A stretch of DNA of 64,000 nt from contig NCGL01000001.1 of the NCBI GenBank assembly GCA_002256935.1, forward strand, positions 62,001 to 126,000. Direction: 5' to 3'. This document shows positions 9,068 through 18,772 of this stretch, one piece after another (the stretch's first letter is position 1; every line of letters begins with the position of its first letter). The translations under genes and the position numbers were made by a program. The stretch is from Bdellovibrio sp. 28-41-41. Its GTDB lineage: Bacteria; Bdellovibrionota; Bdellovibrionia; Bdellovibrionales; Bdellovibrionaceae. The notes beneath the pieces were generated by a model. It was given only the letters and a program-made list of their open reading frames with translations, was not told where the DNA came from and did no database searches.

Positions 9068-9823
9068 ATGGAAACTACTCCGAACGAAGACACAACTGAT
9101 CAGAACATGACGTTAACGGATCATCTGACTGAGCTGCGTAAGCGTTTGGTTTATAGTCTATATTCACTTTTGGTTTTTACGGCAATTGCGTATGATTACA
9201 GTAAAGAGCTTTTCGATTTTATTAGAAAACCAATTGAAAAATATTTGCCTTCGGGTGGCCTTGTTTACACGGCGCCAATGGATAAATTCGTCGCCCACTT
9301 TAAACTTTCTATTGTTGCCGGTGTAATTTGTTCATGCCCGTTTTGGCTATACCAGCTGTGGAAATTCATTGCTCCAGGCTTATATCGAAACGAGCGAAAA
9401 TACATGACGAGTTTTATTTCAATCGGATCGTTCTTGTTTATTTCTGGGGTTAGTTTTTCTTTTTACGTCGCTTTGCCAATGACTTTTGATTTCTTATTCA
9501 GTTTTGGCGGCGATCAAGATAAGCCTATGATTACAATCGATCACTATTTGGATTTCGTGAGTCAATTTGCGATTATGTTTGGTGTTTCGTTTGAACTTCC
9601 GCTGATTCTAACTTTGATGGCAATGGCCGGTATGGTATCACAGCGATTCCTTATTGATAAAGGGCGCTACGCCATTATGATTTTAGCGTTGATTGCTGCG
9701 TTGATCACACCACCAGATGTGATGAGTATGACGATCATGTTAGTTCCGATGATTGCTCTATATTACATCGGAATTCTTATGGTTGGATTCGTTCAAAAGA
9801 AAAAACCCAACCCAGAAGTATAG
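9068..9823 (+). CDS. tatC: Sec-independent protein translocase TatC
   Basis: Core receptor of the twin-arginine translocase, binding signal peptides at the inner membrane. It has 251 residues with six predicted membrane helices and the conserved N-terminal motif LTDHLTELRKRL. The first periplasmic loop and the F-A-P-G-L-Y segment (KFIAPGLYRNERKY) match the family. The start codon abuts the tatB stop, so the pair is translationally coupled. It is convergent with the prolyl oligopeptidase, 40 bp away. Confidence 0.95.
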   Translation: METTPNEDTTDQNMTLTDHLTELRKRLVYSLYSLLVFTAIAYDYSKELFDFIRKPIEKYLPSGGLVYTAPMDKFVAHFKLSIVAGVICSCPFWLYQLWKFIAPGLYRNERKYMTSFISIGSFLFISGVSFSFYVALPMTFDFLFSFGGDQDKPMITIDHYLDFVSQFAIMFGVSFELPLILTLMAMAGMVSQRFLIDKGRYAIMILALIAALITPPDVMSMTIMLVPMIALYYIGILMVGFVQKKKPNPEV

Positions 9824-9863
9824 CTAAAAGTGGATCTAATTAATCAGTTTAGTTAAAACATAA

Positions 9864-11966
9864 TTAAAACAATTTTTCTCTTAAGAAAATGTACTGCATA
9901 GTTAGGTATTCAGCCGCTTGATTTAAATCAGCTGTACGACCGTGTCCACCTTCCGTATTTTCGAAATACATATATTGTTTACCCATCGATTTTAGTTTTG
10001 CGGCCATTTTACGTGCGTGACCGGGATGAACGCGGTCGTCTTCAGTGGATGTCGTGATGAAAATCTCTGGATACTTTTCCGTCGATTTTACGTTTTGGTA
10101 AGGCGAGTATTTTAAAATATAGTCGCGCTCTGCCGGAACATCAGGAGATCCATATTCGGCCATCCAGCTAGCACCAGCGAGTAGTAAATGGTAGCGAGCC
10201 ATATCAAGCAATGGAACTTCGCACACGATAGCGTTAAATAAATCTGGTCGCTGAGTGAGCGCCACACCCATCAATAGACCGCCATTGCTACCGCCCATGA
10301 CACCTAAGTGTGCTGGTGAAGTTACTTTTGTTTTAATTAAATCTTCAGCCACTGCAAAAAAATCATCAAACGCACGCTGACGATTTAATTTTAGTGCCGA
10401 TTGATGCCAGCTTGGTCCAAACTCACCGCCACCGCGGATATTAGCAAGAACATAAGTTCCGCCGCTTTCTAGCCAAGCTTTGCCCATGACACCAGAATAG
10501 TTTGGTTGCATAGCGACCTCAAAACCACCGTAGCCATAAAGCAGAGTTGGGTTCTTAGAATCATCTTTTTGTTTTTTATTGCGAACGATATAGTAAGGAA
10601 CTTTTGTTCCGTCTTTGCTAGTAGCCCAACGCTGATCAACTACGATTCCGCTCGCGTTGAAAAATGCGGGCAGCGAGCGCAGCTTAGTCATTTGGCCTTT
10701 TTCAAAGCTGTACAACGTTGTGGGCTGACTGAAGTTTGAGTACGTCACAAGAATCTGATCAGAATTATCCGCTGTCGCCATTAAAGACGAGTTGCCCACA
10801 GAAGGAAGTTTCAGAGGTAACAACTTGTTTTTATCTGAAAGTTCAAAAACATTTGGGTTAACTTGATTCAGAACAGTTAACCAGCGCTTATCTTTTGAAA
10901 AATTGATGCTACTATAAATTTTTTTCGGTGTAGAAAGGAAAACCAATTCCGGTTCTACATTTCCAGTAGTACTTGTTAGAATTTTTGCGATAGAAACTTT
11001 AACTAAAGTGCCTGATTGAAATGTTTGCTTTTCTGTTTTTAGTTCGCTTTTGGTTAAGTAATAAATTTCTCCTTTAAAGATGCCATCAATATCGCTGTCT
11101 TTAGGAATCGGTAGTTTTTTAACTTTTAAATCGGGCGTCAATAGATAGCTATCTGATTCGTAAAAATTAATTCGGTCGTTGATGATAGTGTACGGCGTTT
11201 TGCCATCATGAATAGTCCACGTCCACATACCCATGTTTTTTACCGGTGATTCTAAAACCATTTTTGCGTCAGTTAGTGCCTGTTTGCGTTTTAATACTTT
11301 GGCAAAACGCGGATATCCTGAATCGGCCATAGAATCCGCACCGAAATTAGTTCCAACAATCAGCGTATCCTTATCAAACCAAGTCACTGTCATTTTTGCT
11401 TCGGGAAGAAAAAATCCGTCTGCGACAAATGATTTTGATGTTAGGTCGAACTCGCGCATCACCGTGGCGTCTTTACCTTTTCTAGAGAGGAACACTAGCG
11501 CGCGCGAATAGTCTGTTTTTAGAACTTGAGTACTTTTTAATACCCAGCTCTCGTTTTCGGCTTTTCCAAGCGCATCGACATCTATCAGGACTTCCCACGC
11601 GGGATCATGTTTTTGTATTTCAGAGATTTTTGCGCGTCTCCATAAACCGCGCGGATTTTTCTCATCTGTCCAGTGGTTATAAACGTATTCATCAACAATA
11701 GTGACGCCGGGAATTTTTTCTTTGCTGGCTAAGATGCCTTTGATGCTATCTTTCAAGGATGTAAACGCAGGATTCGCTTTTAAGTGTGAGCTTGATTGCT
11801 GATTTTCATTTTTCACCCAAGCCATAGATTCAGCCGACCGGATATCTTCTAATTTTATGAAGGGATCATTTACTGTAGCCGTAGTCTGTTTGGAATTTGT
11901 GCTAGAGCACGAAATGGAGAACATCAAAACAGCGGATGTTAGAACAAATAAAGCTCTAAAAATCAT
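9864..11966 (-). CDS. Prolyl oligopeptidase family (S9A) exported peptidase
   Basis: Serine peptidase that cleaves short peptides, usually after proline. The ATG at 11966 (700 residues) is chosen because GAGGAAACT precedes it and it begins a signal peptide; a longer frame reaches 12044. The signal peptide ends at FSISCSS, which could be a lipobox, though the residue three before Cys is Ser rather than Leu. An N-terminal beta-propeller (about 60-440) precedes the alpha/beta hydrolase domain. The likely triad is Ser560 in GGSNGG, Asp643/644 in TEDDRVHPG and His675 in EGGHG. It would act in the periplasm or at the outer membrane. Confidence 0.9.
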   Translation of the reverse strand: MIFRALFVLTSAVLMFSISCSSTNSKQTTATVNDPFIKLEDIRSAESMAWVKNENQQSSSHLKANPAFTSLKDSIKGILASKEKIPGVTIVDEYVYNHWTDEKNPRGLWRRAKISEIQKHDPAWEVLIDVDALGKAENESWVLKSTQVLKTDYSRALVFLSRKGKDATVMREFDLTSKSFVADGFFLPEAKMTVTWFDKDTLIVGTNFGADSMADSGYPRFAKVLKRKQALTDAKMVLESPVKNMGMWTWTIHDGKTPYTIINDRINFYESDSYLLTPDLKVKKLPIPKDSDIDGIFKGEIYYLTKSELKTEKQTFQSGTLVKVSIAKILTSTTGNVEPELVFLSTPKKIYSSINFSKDKRWLTVLNQVNPNVFELSDKNKLLPLKLPSVGNSSLMATADNSDQILVTYSNFSQPTTLYSFEKGQMTKLRSLPAFFNASGIVVDQRWATSKDGTKVPYYIVRNKKQKDDSKNPTLLYGYGGFEVAMQPNYSGVMGKAWLESGGTYVLANIRGGGEFGPSWHQSALKLNRQRAFDDFFAVAEDLIKTKVTSPAHLGVMGGSNGGLLMGVALTQRPDLFNAIVCEVPLLDMARYHLLLAGASWMAEYGSPDVPAERDYILKYSPYQNVKSTEKYPEIFITTSTEDDRVHPGHARKMAAKLKSMGKQYMYFENTEGGHGRTADLNQAAEYLTMQYIFLREKLF

Positions 11967-12078
11967 AGTTTCCTCTTTGTTTGGGTTGCTTAAAAATTTG
12001 TCGGAAAATGATACAGGTGTCAAGCAAAGCGCAGGACAAGGCACAGAGGATAAGGGTATTTAGGCGAGTGGATTTGTT

Positions 12079-12104
12079 AAGAGCGACACCTTCGTGTCAC
12101 TCTT
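12079..12104. terminator. Hairpin after the carboxylase operon
   Basis: An 11-bp inverted repeat with one C-A mismatch (AAGAGCGACAC, loop CTTC, GTGTCACTCTT). It lies between the prolyl oligopeptidase and the biotin-carrier gene, 11 bp past the latter's stop. The T tract is short on the minus strand, so it may be a weak terminator or an mRNA-end hairpin. Confidence 0.5.
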
Positions 12105-12114
12105 TATATGCAAA

Positions 12115-12639
12115 CTAAGATTCGAATTTAATTAGAACAGCACCAGATTCAACACTAGCGCCTTGCTTGATACAAATTTCTTTGATTTTAACTTCACGAG
12201 TAGATCGCATTTCGTTTTCCATTTTCATCGCTTCCATGATCAACAACGGTTTGTTTGGGGGAACAACGTCGCCTGGCTTAACAAAAATTTCAATTACTTT
12301 ACCCGGCATTCCTGATTTTAATTCATTAGTGCCAGATCCGCCGCCGCCTTTTTTCAATGATTCATGTAATAACATTTCATCATTGAAGATTTTGATGCTG
12401 CGAAAAGAGTTACGCACAAACACGGTGTAATCGGTGTCTTTTCCTAAAACGTCAATTAAGTACGACTGACCTTGAAAAAGAAAACTGATATACTCTTCTG
12501 CGGTTTTAAAATCACTTTTTGAAATATCTAGATGCTGCCAATCAGCACCGTGCGCCTGAAGCGACACTTTCCACGAATGGCGAGTCTCTGATACGTCTAC
12601 TTTATATTTTCGGCCTTGAATTTCTGCTTCAAAATACAT
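12115..12639 (-). CDS. Biotin carboxyl carrier subunit of acyl-CoA carboxylase
   Basis: Carries carboxybiotin between the two catalytic subunits of a propionyl- or acetyl-CoA carboxylase. In 174 residues the C-terminal biotinyl domain (about 105-174) holds the EAMKMENEM motif with the biotin-accepting Lys139. A Gly/Ser linker lies near 98-104. The N-terminal 95 residues look like the BT-type domain that docks the carrier in acyl-CoA carboxylase alpha subunits. It is the last gene of a three-gene operon and starts 10 bp after the carboxylase subunit ends. It is separate here, whereas many PccA proteins are fused. Confidence 0.88.
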   Translation of the reverse strand: MYFEAEIQGRKYKVDVSETRHSWKVSLQAHGADWQHLDISKSDFKTAEEYISFLFQGQSYLIDVLGKDTDYTVFVRNSFRSIKIFNDEMLLHESLKKGGGGSGTNELKSGMPGKVIEIFVKPGDVVPPNKPLLIMEAMKMENEMRSTREVKIKEICIKQGASVESGAVLIKFES

Positions 12640-12649
12640 TGCTCGGCTC

Positions 12650-14161
12650 CTATGTCAATCGCATCGACATTTTACGGCCGATACGTTTCCAGTTAGAGGT
12701 AATATTTAAATGTCTCACGTCTTTCGATTTCCTGCTGTTGTATGCATGAATCGCAGCCGCAATCAAAAACACGGGATCTTCGATTTGTTTAAACATCAAC
12801 GGTTCGATAACTTCGAAATTCTTCTCAATAAATTGAGTTGTGTACGAAGCATCTAAGAATGTTGGATGATCTAGAATCGTTTTATGTAGCACGATGTTAG
12901 TTTTAATACCGGTTAGAACGAATTCAGAAAGCGCGCGCTGCATACGTCTAATAGCCGCCTCACGGGTGTCACCCCAAGTGATTAGTTTTGCAATCATGGG
13001 ATCGTAATAGATCGGAACTTCGTAACCAGGGTAGGCGTAGGAATCCACGCGCATAAACGGTCCTTGTGGATGGCGACACGCGCGAATCACACCTGGATGT
13101 GGTTTATAGGTAACTGGATCTTCCGCACAGATACGTGTTTCAATTGCGTGACCTTTAATTTTAACGTCTTCTTGTTTAAAGCTCAGAGGACGACCCGCCG
13201 CCACGTAGATTTGCTCTTTCACTAAATCAATACCAGTGATGGCTTCCGTAATCGGATGCTCCACTTGCAGGCGTGTATTCATTTCCATGAAGAAGAATTC
13301 TTTAGTTTTGTTATCAAAAATAAATTCGATTGTACCGGCACCAACATAATCAATTTGTTTTGCCGCACGCACAGCCGCATCACCCATTTTTTGACGAACA
13401 GGCTCTGGTACTGAGGGCGATGGAGCTTCTTCGATAATTTTTTGATGGCGACGTTGAACAGAACATTCGCGATCATATAGATGACAAACATTTCCATGTT
13501 TATCGCCGAATACTTGGATTTCGATATGTTTAGGATCGTTTACAAATTTCTCCATGTACACGGTAGGATCTGCGAAATAATTCTGACCTTCTGAACGGCA
13601 GGCACGGAATGCGCTTTCTAGTTCAGAATCTTGACGCACAACCCGCATCCCTTTACCACCGCCACCAGCAGAGGCCTTGATGATCACTGGAAAACTGATT
13701 TCGCCCGCAATTCTGCGCGCGTCTTCGATGGTTTCGATGCCGCCATCGCTGCCAGGAACAGTAGGAACTTTAGCTTTTTTCATCAAGGCTTTAGCTGACA
13801 ATTTATCACCCATGGCTTCGATATTAGCAACGGTTGGGCCGATGAATGTAATGCCAGCATCGCCGCAGGCTTTTACAAAGTGTGAATTTTCAGAAAGGAA
13901 ACCATAGCCGGGATGAATAGCATCCACTTTAGCTTCCTTAGCCACTTCGATAATTTTTTTAATATTTAAATACGACTCTTTTGAAGGAGCCGGTCCGATA
14001 TTGTAAGCTTGATCGGCCAAGAACACATGAAGACTGTCACGATCCGCATCACTGAATACCGCAATAGACTGAATGCCAAGCTCACGGCACGCGCGGGTAA
14101 TACGAATGGCAATTTCGCCACGGTTCGCAATTAAAATTCTCTTAAAGGGTATTTTATCCAT
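12650..14161 (-). CDS. Biotin carboxylase subunit of acyl-CoA carboxylase
   Basis: ATP-grasp enzyme that carboxylates biotin on the carrier subunit using ATP and bicarbonate. The 503-residue protein shows the N-terminal biotin carboxylase domain (RILIANRGEIAIRI). The glycine-rich ATP loop KASAGGGGKGMRVV lies near 160-175. The catalytic MEMNTRLQVEHPITE region lies near 285-300, followed by the C-terminal domain. The closest fit is the alpha subunit of propionyl/acetyl-CoA carboxylases (PccA/AccC type) rather than fatty-acid-only AccC, because its neighbours are a PccB-like transferase and a BT-type carrier. The substrate acyl-CoA cannot be read from sequence. Confidence 0.92.
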   Translation of the reverse strand: MDKIPFKRILIANRGEIAIRITRACRELGIQSIAVFSDADRDSLHVFLADQAYNIGPAPSKESYLNIKKIIEVAKEAKVDAIHPGYGFLSENSHFVKACGDAGITFIGPTVANIEAMGDKLSAKALMKKAKVPTVPGSDGGIETIEDARRIAGEISFPVIIKASAGGGGKGMRVVRQDSELESAFRACRSEGQNYFADPTVYMEKFVNDPKHIEIQVFGDKHGNVCHLYDRECSVQRRHQKIIEEAPSPSVPEPVRQKMGDAAVRAAKQIDYVGAGTIEFIFDNKTKEFFFMEMNTRLQVEHPITEAITGIDLVKEQIYVAAGRPLSFKQEDVKIKGHAIETRICAEDPVTYKPHPGVIRACRHPQGPFMRVDSYAYPGYEVPIYYDPMIAKLITWGDTREAAIRRMQRALSEFVLTGIKTNIVLHKTILDHPTFLDASYTTQFIEKNFEVIEPLMFKQIEDPVFLIAAAIHAYNSRKSKDVRHLNITSNWKRIGRKMSMRLT

Positions 14162-14182
14162 AATGTCTCCTCCGCAAGTGTA

Positions 14183-15742
14183 CTAAAGGGGAATGTTGCC
14201 GTGCTTTTTAGCCGGATTTACATCTTTTTTATTTTTCAGCATCTCTAGCGCATCGATGATGCGTTTACGAGTTAATGCTGGTTCAATAACTTCATCTGTG
14301 TAGCCAAGTTCTGCGCTGACATATGGGTTGTTGAATTTTTTCTCGTATTCAGAAATCAAACGCGCGCGTTCTGCCACAGGATCTTTTGCTTTTTCAATTT
14401 CAGCTCTAGAAATAATGCTAACCGCGCCCTCAGCACCCATAACCGCGATTTCCGCCGACGGGTAAGCTAGGTTCACATCTGCACGCAATAATTTAGAACC
14501 CATAACGATATAAGCACCGCCGTAAGCTTTACGAGTAACTACTGTTACCTTTGGCACAGTGGCTTCTGCATAAGCATAAAGTAACTTAGCACCGTGAGTG
14601 ATGATACCGTTCCATTCTTGGTCTTTTCCAGGCAAGAATCCAGGAACGTCTACGAAGCTAACGATTGGAATATTGAACGCATCACAAAAGCGAATAAAAC
14701 GAGCCGCTTTTCTAGACGCTTCGATGTTTAGGCATCCCGCAAGAACTTGCGGTTGGTTGCCGACGATACCAACAGGACGACCGTTGAAGCGAGCAAAACC
14801 AACGACGATATTCATAGCGTAGTCTTTGTGTACTTCTAAGAAGTAGCCTTCATCTACGCACTCTGTGATAACTTGCACAATGTCGTAAGGTTTTTTTGGA
14901 TTATCAGGAATTAACGTATTTAAAGCTTCAACGATACGGTCAGGGCGATCATTCGTTGGCAAAATAGGAGCATCATCTAAATTATTAGCCGGTAAGAAGT
15001 TTAATAATTCGCGAATCATCAACAAGCAGGTTTTGTCATCATCAACGGCAAAATGAGCTACGCCTGATTTTTGCGAGTGCATAGTAGCGCCGCCTAAATC
15101 TTCTTTAGTTACATCTTCGTGAGTTACCGTTTTAATAACATCAGGACCAGTTACGAACATGTAACTTGATTTGTTAACCATGAAAACAAAGTCAGTAATA
15201 CTTGGAGAATAAACCGCCCCACCAGCGCACGGGCCCATGATGGCCGTGATTTGCGGGATCACTCCGCTGCTTGTTACGTTGCGAGTGAAAATATCAGCGT
15301 ATCCACCCAAAGATTCAATACCTTCTTGGATACGAGCACCACCCGAATCATTAATAGAAATTAAAGGAGCGCCATTTTTACCAGCAAGGTCCATTACTTT
15401 GCAAATCTTGTCGGCCTGAGTGCGTGACATAGATCCACCGAATACTGTGAAGTCTTGGCTGGAAACGTAAACTAACTTACCGTTTACGCGGCCGTAACCT
15501 GTGACAACGCCATCGCCCGGGATCAATGTTTTTTCCATGCCGAAGTTAGTACATCTGTGAGTCATCAAGCGATCTGTTTCCACAAAACTGCCTGGATCAA
15601 GTAGTACGTCTAAACGTTCGCGGGCGCTTAAGCGTCCACCTTTTTTGTGTTTAGCAACGCGGTCTTCACCGCCGCCCTTCATGGCTTCTTCATTTTTTCG
15701 CTCTAGCTCTTGAATTTTCAAGAGGTTCAAATTGGTTTCCAT
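14183..15742 (-). CDS. Acyl-CoA carboxylase carboxyltransferase (PccB type)
   Basis: Transfers the carboxyl group from biotin to an acyl-CoA such as propionyl-CoA or methylcrotonyl-CoA. The ATG at 15742 gives 519 residues. It is chosen because AGGAG lies just upstream and the protein then begins like PccB; the frame is open to 15868 inside asnS, but that extension is not family-like. Crotonase-type carboxyltransferase N and C domains are complete. Oxyanion glycines are visible in [13 protein letters not shown] (N half) and in GAYIVMGSK (C half). It is first in the operon with the carboxylase and carrier genes, suggesting odd-chain or branched-chain breakdown. Confidence 0.92.
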   Translation of the reverse strand: METNLNLLKIQELERKNEEAMKGGGEDRVAKHKKGGRLSARERLDVLLDPGSFVETDRLMTHRCTNFGMEKTLIPGDGVVTGYGRVNGKLVYVSSQDFTVFGGSMSRTQADKICKVMDLAGKNGAPLISINDSGGARIQEGIESLGGYADIFTRNVTSSGVIPQITAIMGPCAGGAVYSPSITDFVFMVNKSSYMFVTGPDVIKTVTHEDVTKEDLGGATMHSQKSGVAHFAVDDDKTCLLMIRELLNFLPANNLDDAPILPTNDRPDRIVEALNTLIPDNPKKPYDIVQVITECVDEGYFLEVHKDYAMNIVVGFARFNGRPVGIVGNQPQVLAGCLNIEASRKAARFIRFCDAFNIPIVSFVDVPGFLPGKDQEWNGIITHGAKLLYAYAEATVPKVTVVTRKAYGGAYIVMGSKLLRADVNLAYPSAEIAVMGAEGAVSIISRAEIEKAKDPVAERARLISEYEKKFNNPYVSAELGYTDEVIEPALTRKRIIDALEMLKNKKDVNPAKKHGNIPL

Positions 15743-15795
15743 CGATACTCCTGGAACAAAGTTTAAAAATTGGAATTCAAAATCAAAAATAAAAC

Positions 15796-17085
15796 TTATG
15801 GATAACTGCGACCGTACAAACGAGGGAACGGAGCTGTCTCGCGAACATGAGGTAATCCGCAAACCCAAGTCACAGTACGTTCAAGGCCTAAGCCAAAACC
15901 GCTATGAGGGAATGAACCAAAACGACGAATATCCAAATACCATTGGAAATCTTTTTCATCTAGTTTGTGTTCTGCAATTTTAGCTAAAAGTTTTTGAATG
16001 CTTTCTTCGCGTTGACCGCCGCCAATAATTTCACCGTAGCCCTCAGTCGCTAACAAATCGCAACCCATCGCATATCCAGGCTCTTTAGGATCTTCCTTCA
16101 TGTAGAAGGCCTTAATAGCTTGAGGGTAGTGATGTACGAATACCGGCTTGTCAAATTTAGAAGAAACAATAGTTTCATCAGGCGCACCGAAATCATCACC
16201 AATGATGAATTCTGGATTTTCTTTTTTAATCATTTCCGCAGCTTCACGATAATGTAAGCGTGGGAAAGGACCTTTGATGTTTTCTAGTTTGCTCATATCG
16301 CGTTCGATCACGCGGAATTCTTCGGCGCGATTTTTAATTGTACGTTGAACGATGTACTCAACAAACTGTTCCGCTAATTCCATATTATCGTACATGTCGT
16401 TGAAAGCCACTTCGGGCTCAACCATCCAAAACTCGATCAAGTGACGGCGAGTTTTAGATTTCTCTGCGCGGAACGTGGGACCGAAGCAATACACTTTACC
16501 AAAAGCCGCTGCGGTTGCTTCCATATAAAGCTGACCCGATTGAGATAAGTACATTTTTTCGTCGAAATATTTAGTTTCAAATAAATTTGAAGTTCCTTCG
16601 CACGCGCTTGGAGTAAAGATTGGTGCGTCAGTCAAAGTGAAACCTCGGCCATCAAAGAAATCACGAATGGCAGAAATAATTTCATGGCGAATACGCATGA
16701 TCGCATGCTGACGTTTTGATCGCAGCCACAAGTGACGATTTTCCATTAGGAAATCAGTGCCGTGATCTTTCGGAGAAATAGGATAATTTTCAGACGCTGA
16801 GATAATTTCTAACGTCTTCGCGCCAATTTCAAAAACATTTTCATGTTTTGGATGTTTTTTGACTATGCCGGTAACCTTGACCGAACTCTCTTGTGTTGCT
16901 TTATCGAAAAGCTCAAGGGCCGCGTCTTCGGCTTCGCCTTTGAAAAATACGCAAGGAACAATTCCAGTTCCGTCACGTAATTCTAAGAATTTAACTTTTC
17001 CAGAAGAGCGGGCTTGGTAAACCCAACCTTTTAACTCAACTTGCTCACCAATATGATTCTTTAAATCACTAATAAAAAATCGCAT
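15796..17085 (-). CDS. asnS: Asparaginyl-tRNA synthetase
   Basis: Class IIb aminoacyl-tRNA synthetase charging tRNA-Asn. The 429-residue protein has an N-terminal OB-fold anticodon domain (about 1-110, with [15 protein letters not shown]). The catalytic core has class II motif 2 ([15 protein letters not shown]) and motif 3 ([16 protein letters not shown]). The FWMVEPE signature and overall length fit AsnRS rather than AspRS. It lies upstream of the carboxylase operon on the same strand, 53 bp apart, and may share transcripts with it. Confidence 0.95.
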   Translation of the reverse strand: MRFFISDLKNHIGEQVELKGWVYQARSSGKVKFLELRDGTGIVPCVFFKGEAEDAALELFDKATQESSVKVTGIVKKHPKHENVFEIGAKTLEIISASENYPISPKDHGTDFLMENRHLWLRSKRQHAIMRIRHEIISAIRDFFDGRGFTLTDAPIFTPSACEGTSNLFETKYFDEKMYLSQSGQLYMEATAAAFGKVYCFGPTFRAEKSKTRRHLIEFWMVEPEVAFNDMYDNMELAEQFVEYIVQRTIKNRAEEFRVIERDMSKLENIKGPFPRLHYREAAEMIKKENPEFIIGDDFGAPDETIVSSKFDKPVFVHHYPQAIKAFYMKEDPKEPGYAMGCDLLATEGYGEIIGGGQREESIQKLLAKIAEHKLDEKDFQWYLDIRRFGSFPHSGFGLGLERTVTWVCGLPHVRETAPFPRLYGRSYP

Positions 17086-17192
17086 AAAAACCTCGTTGCA
17101 ATTTTTTATATGATTTACGGGATTAATCCAATCAAAATCCCTAGGAAAATCCCAAGCCGAGCACCCCCTAGAGAGGGTTTTTGGCGCTGCGC

Positions 17193-18437
17193 TTAATGAT
17201 TTAAGTAATTGTAAGCCTTTAGTAAATTTAATCGACCACGAGAGGCCACGCGGAATTCATGATTTGGTGTGATATCCACAGAATTAATCAACGCTTCTTT
17301 GATCTGAGTCGATGTCGCTTTTGGAAAGGCGCTCATTAAAACAGCGACAGCGCCCGTGACAAACGGAGCCGCCATACTTGTACCTTTTAGGTAGTTGTAT
17401 TTTTCGCCAGGAGTTGTGCTCATGATCGAATCACCTGGGGCCGCTAGATGCACCAAATTGAAGCTGCTATTAGAAAATGACGTCATGTAGTCGTTAGCAT
17501 TCGAAGCACCTACGGTGATTTGTCCTGCAATACTAAATGCTGCAGGATAAGAAGGTTTTTCGTCTAAGTTGTTACCGTCGTTTCCCGCCGCAACAACAAC
17601 CAAAACACCTTTAGCCGAAATTTCGTCAAAAGCGTCCTTCAGAGTAGCCACGCACACACTGCCTCCCCAGCTGGCGTTAATGACTTTGGCACCACGTGAA
17701 ACCACGTAATTCATAGCATTAATAGCGTCACTTAAAGATCCAGATCCATCATTCGAGATAAAAGGAGCCGCCACGATTTTAGCATTGGGTGCCACGCCTT
17801 TCATAATTCCACTGTGGTCAGAGGCAATAATTCCGGCCACATGAGTTCCATGTTCGTTTTGAATTGTGTAACTCGCCACGCCCGTGAAATTCATGCTTGA
17901 ATAATCATCGACATAACCATTGCCGTCGTCGTCTTTACCGTTGTCAGGGATTTCTTTGGTGTTGATTAAGATTTGATTTTTTAGCTGTGAATGAGTCACA
18001 TCAACGTAAGAGTCAACAACTCCGACAATCACGCTTGTTCCCGTGGCATTTTTTTGCCAAACAGAATCAGCCTGAATCATGGTTTGACCCCAAGTTTGAT
18101 CGACTGTTGTTGTGTTTGTCGGCGTCAAAGGCTCTGACGTTCCGTGAATATCTTCCTGAGAGTAGAATTGAACTCTTTGGTCGTAGTGAATTTTTTTGAT
18201 CTGAGATAAATTCTTTTCAACGAATTCTTTTTTGAAGTCTTCTTTAGAAAGACCACTTTCTGTAGAAAAAGTGCCGTCTTCCCAACTGACTATGTACTGA
18301 TTTTCAATCGTCTTGGAATTGCAAGGGTTCGAAGATTTTTCAACGAAGACGCTGTCCGCTGTTTTGCCGCTTTCTTGGGCGCAGGAAATTAAGTAAATAG
18401 TAGACGCAATTAAAAATACAAGTCTTACAACATCCAT
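17193..18437 (-). CDS. Subtilisin-like (S8) serine protease, lipoprotein
   Basis: Secreted peptidase, probably anchored to the cell surface or outer membrane. The 414-residue protein has a lipoprotein signal with lipobox LISC (Cys19). A short propeptide-like region covers about 40-115, then the S8 domain. The catalytic triad is Asp142 (VDSYVD), His196 (HGTHVAG) and Ser354 (GTSMAAP), with the oxyanion Asn286 (AAGNDG). A calcium-type loop [10 protein letters not shown] is visible near 169-178. All key residues are present, so it should be active. A protease of this kind fits a predatory or protein-degrading lifestyle, but that is inference. Confidence 0.92.
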   Translation of the reverse strand: MDVVRLVFLIASTIYLISCAQESGKTADSVFVEKSSNPCNSKTIENQYIVSWEDGTFSTESGLSKEDFKKEFVEKNLSQIKKIHYDQRVQFYSQEDIHGTSEPLTPTNTTTVDQTWGQTMIQADSVWQKNATGTSVIVGVVDSYVDVTHSQLKNQILINTKEIPDNGKDDDGNGYVDDYSSMNFTGVASYTIQNEHGTHVAGIIASDHSGIMKGVAPNAKIVAAPFISNDGSGSLSDAINAMNYVVSRGAKVINASWGGSVCVATLKDAFDEISAKGVLVVVAAGNDGNNLDEKPSYPAAFSIAGQITVGASNANDYMTSFSNSSFNLVHLAAPGDSIMSTTPGEKYNYLKGTSMAAPFVTGAVAVLMSAFPKATSTQIKEALINSVDITPNHEFRVASRGRLNLLKAYNYLNH

Positions 18438-18772
18438 GATGTAACTCCGTGTGCGGTGGTCCCTGTATTGATGACTCTCAAGGGGCCTGTTCTGGTGAAC
18501 TCATCGACGTAAAACCCGCGCAGAAGGAGTCTATTATTGTAAAACTGGACTTCGATCGAGTCGCGGTATTGAGCAAAAAATCTGGTAGAAAAAAAGAAGA
18601 AAGTAATTAACCGGTTAGGAAAATCTGGTGTTGAAATTATTTTTGCGCCTAGGAAAAAATGTTCCTCTTAAAGATAGGACTAGCTAGTTTTTGGTAGAGT
18701 ACATTTGGAGCTAGATTGTGAAATCAGATCTGGTTAGAATGTAGATTCCAAACGTTTTTAGGAGCCACCACC
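18438..18772. other. Divergent intergenic region with possible gene remnant
   Basis: 335 bp between the subtilase and the S9 peptidase. The first 170 bp are richer in G+C than the rest. They hold open frames on both strands: plus 18449-18607 (GTG, 52 codons, ending in a Lys/Glu-rich tail), and a minus frame that reads toward 18425 with no usable start codon. Neither has a good ribosome site. The remaining A/T-rich part (18610-18770) should carry the promoter of the S9 peptidase; I cannot fix its boxes. Confidence 0.35.

Noticed and set aside
11967-12044. Upstream extension of the prolyl oligopeptidase frame
   Set aside because: The extra 26 codons precede a clear ribosome site and signal peptide start at 11966, so they are leader, not protein.
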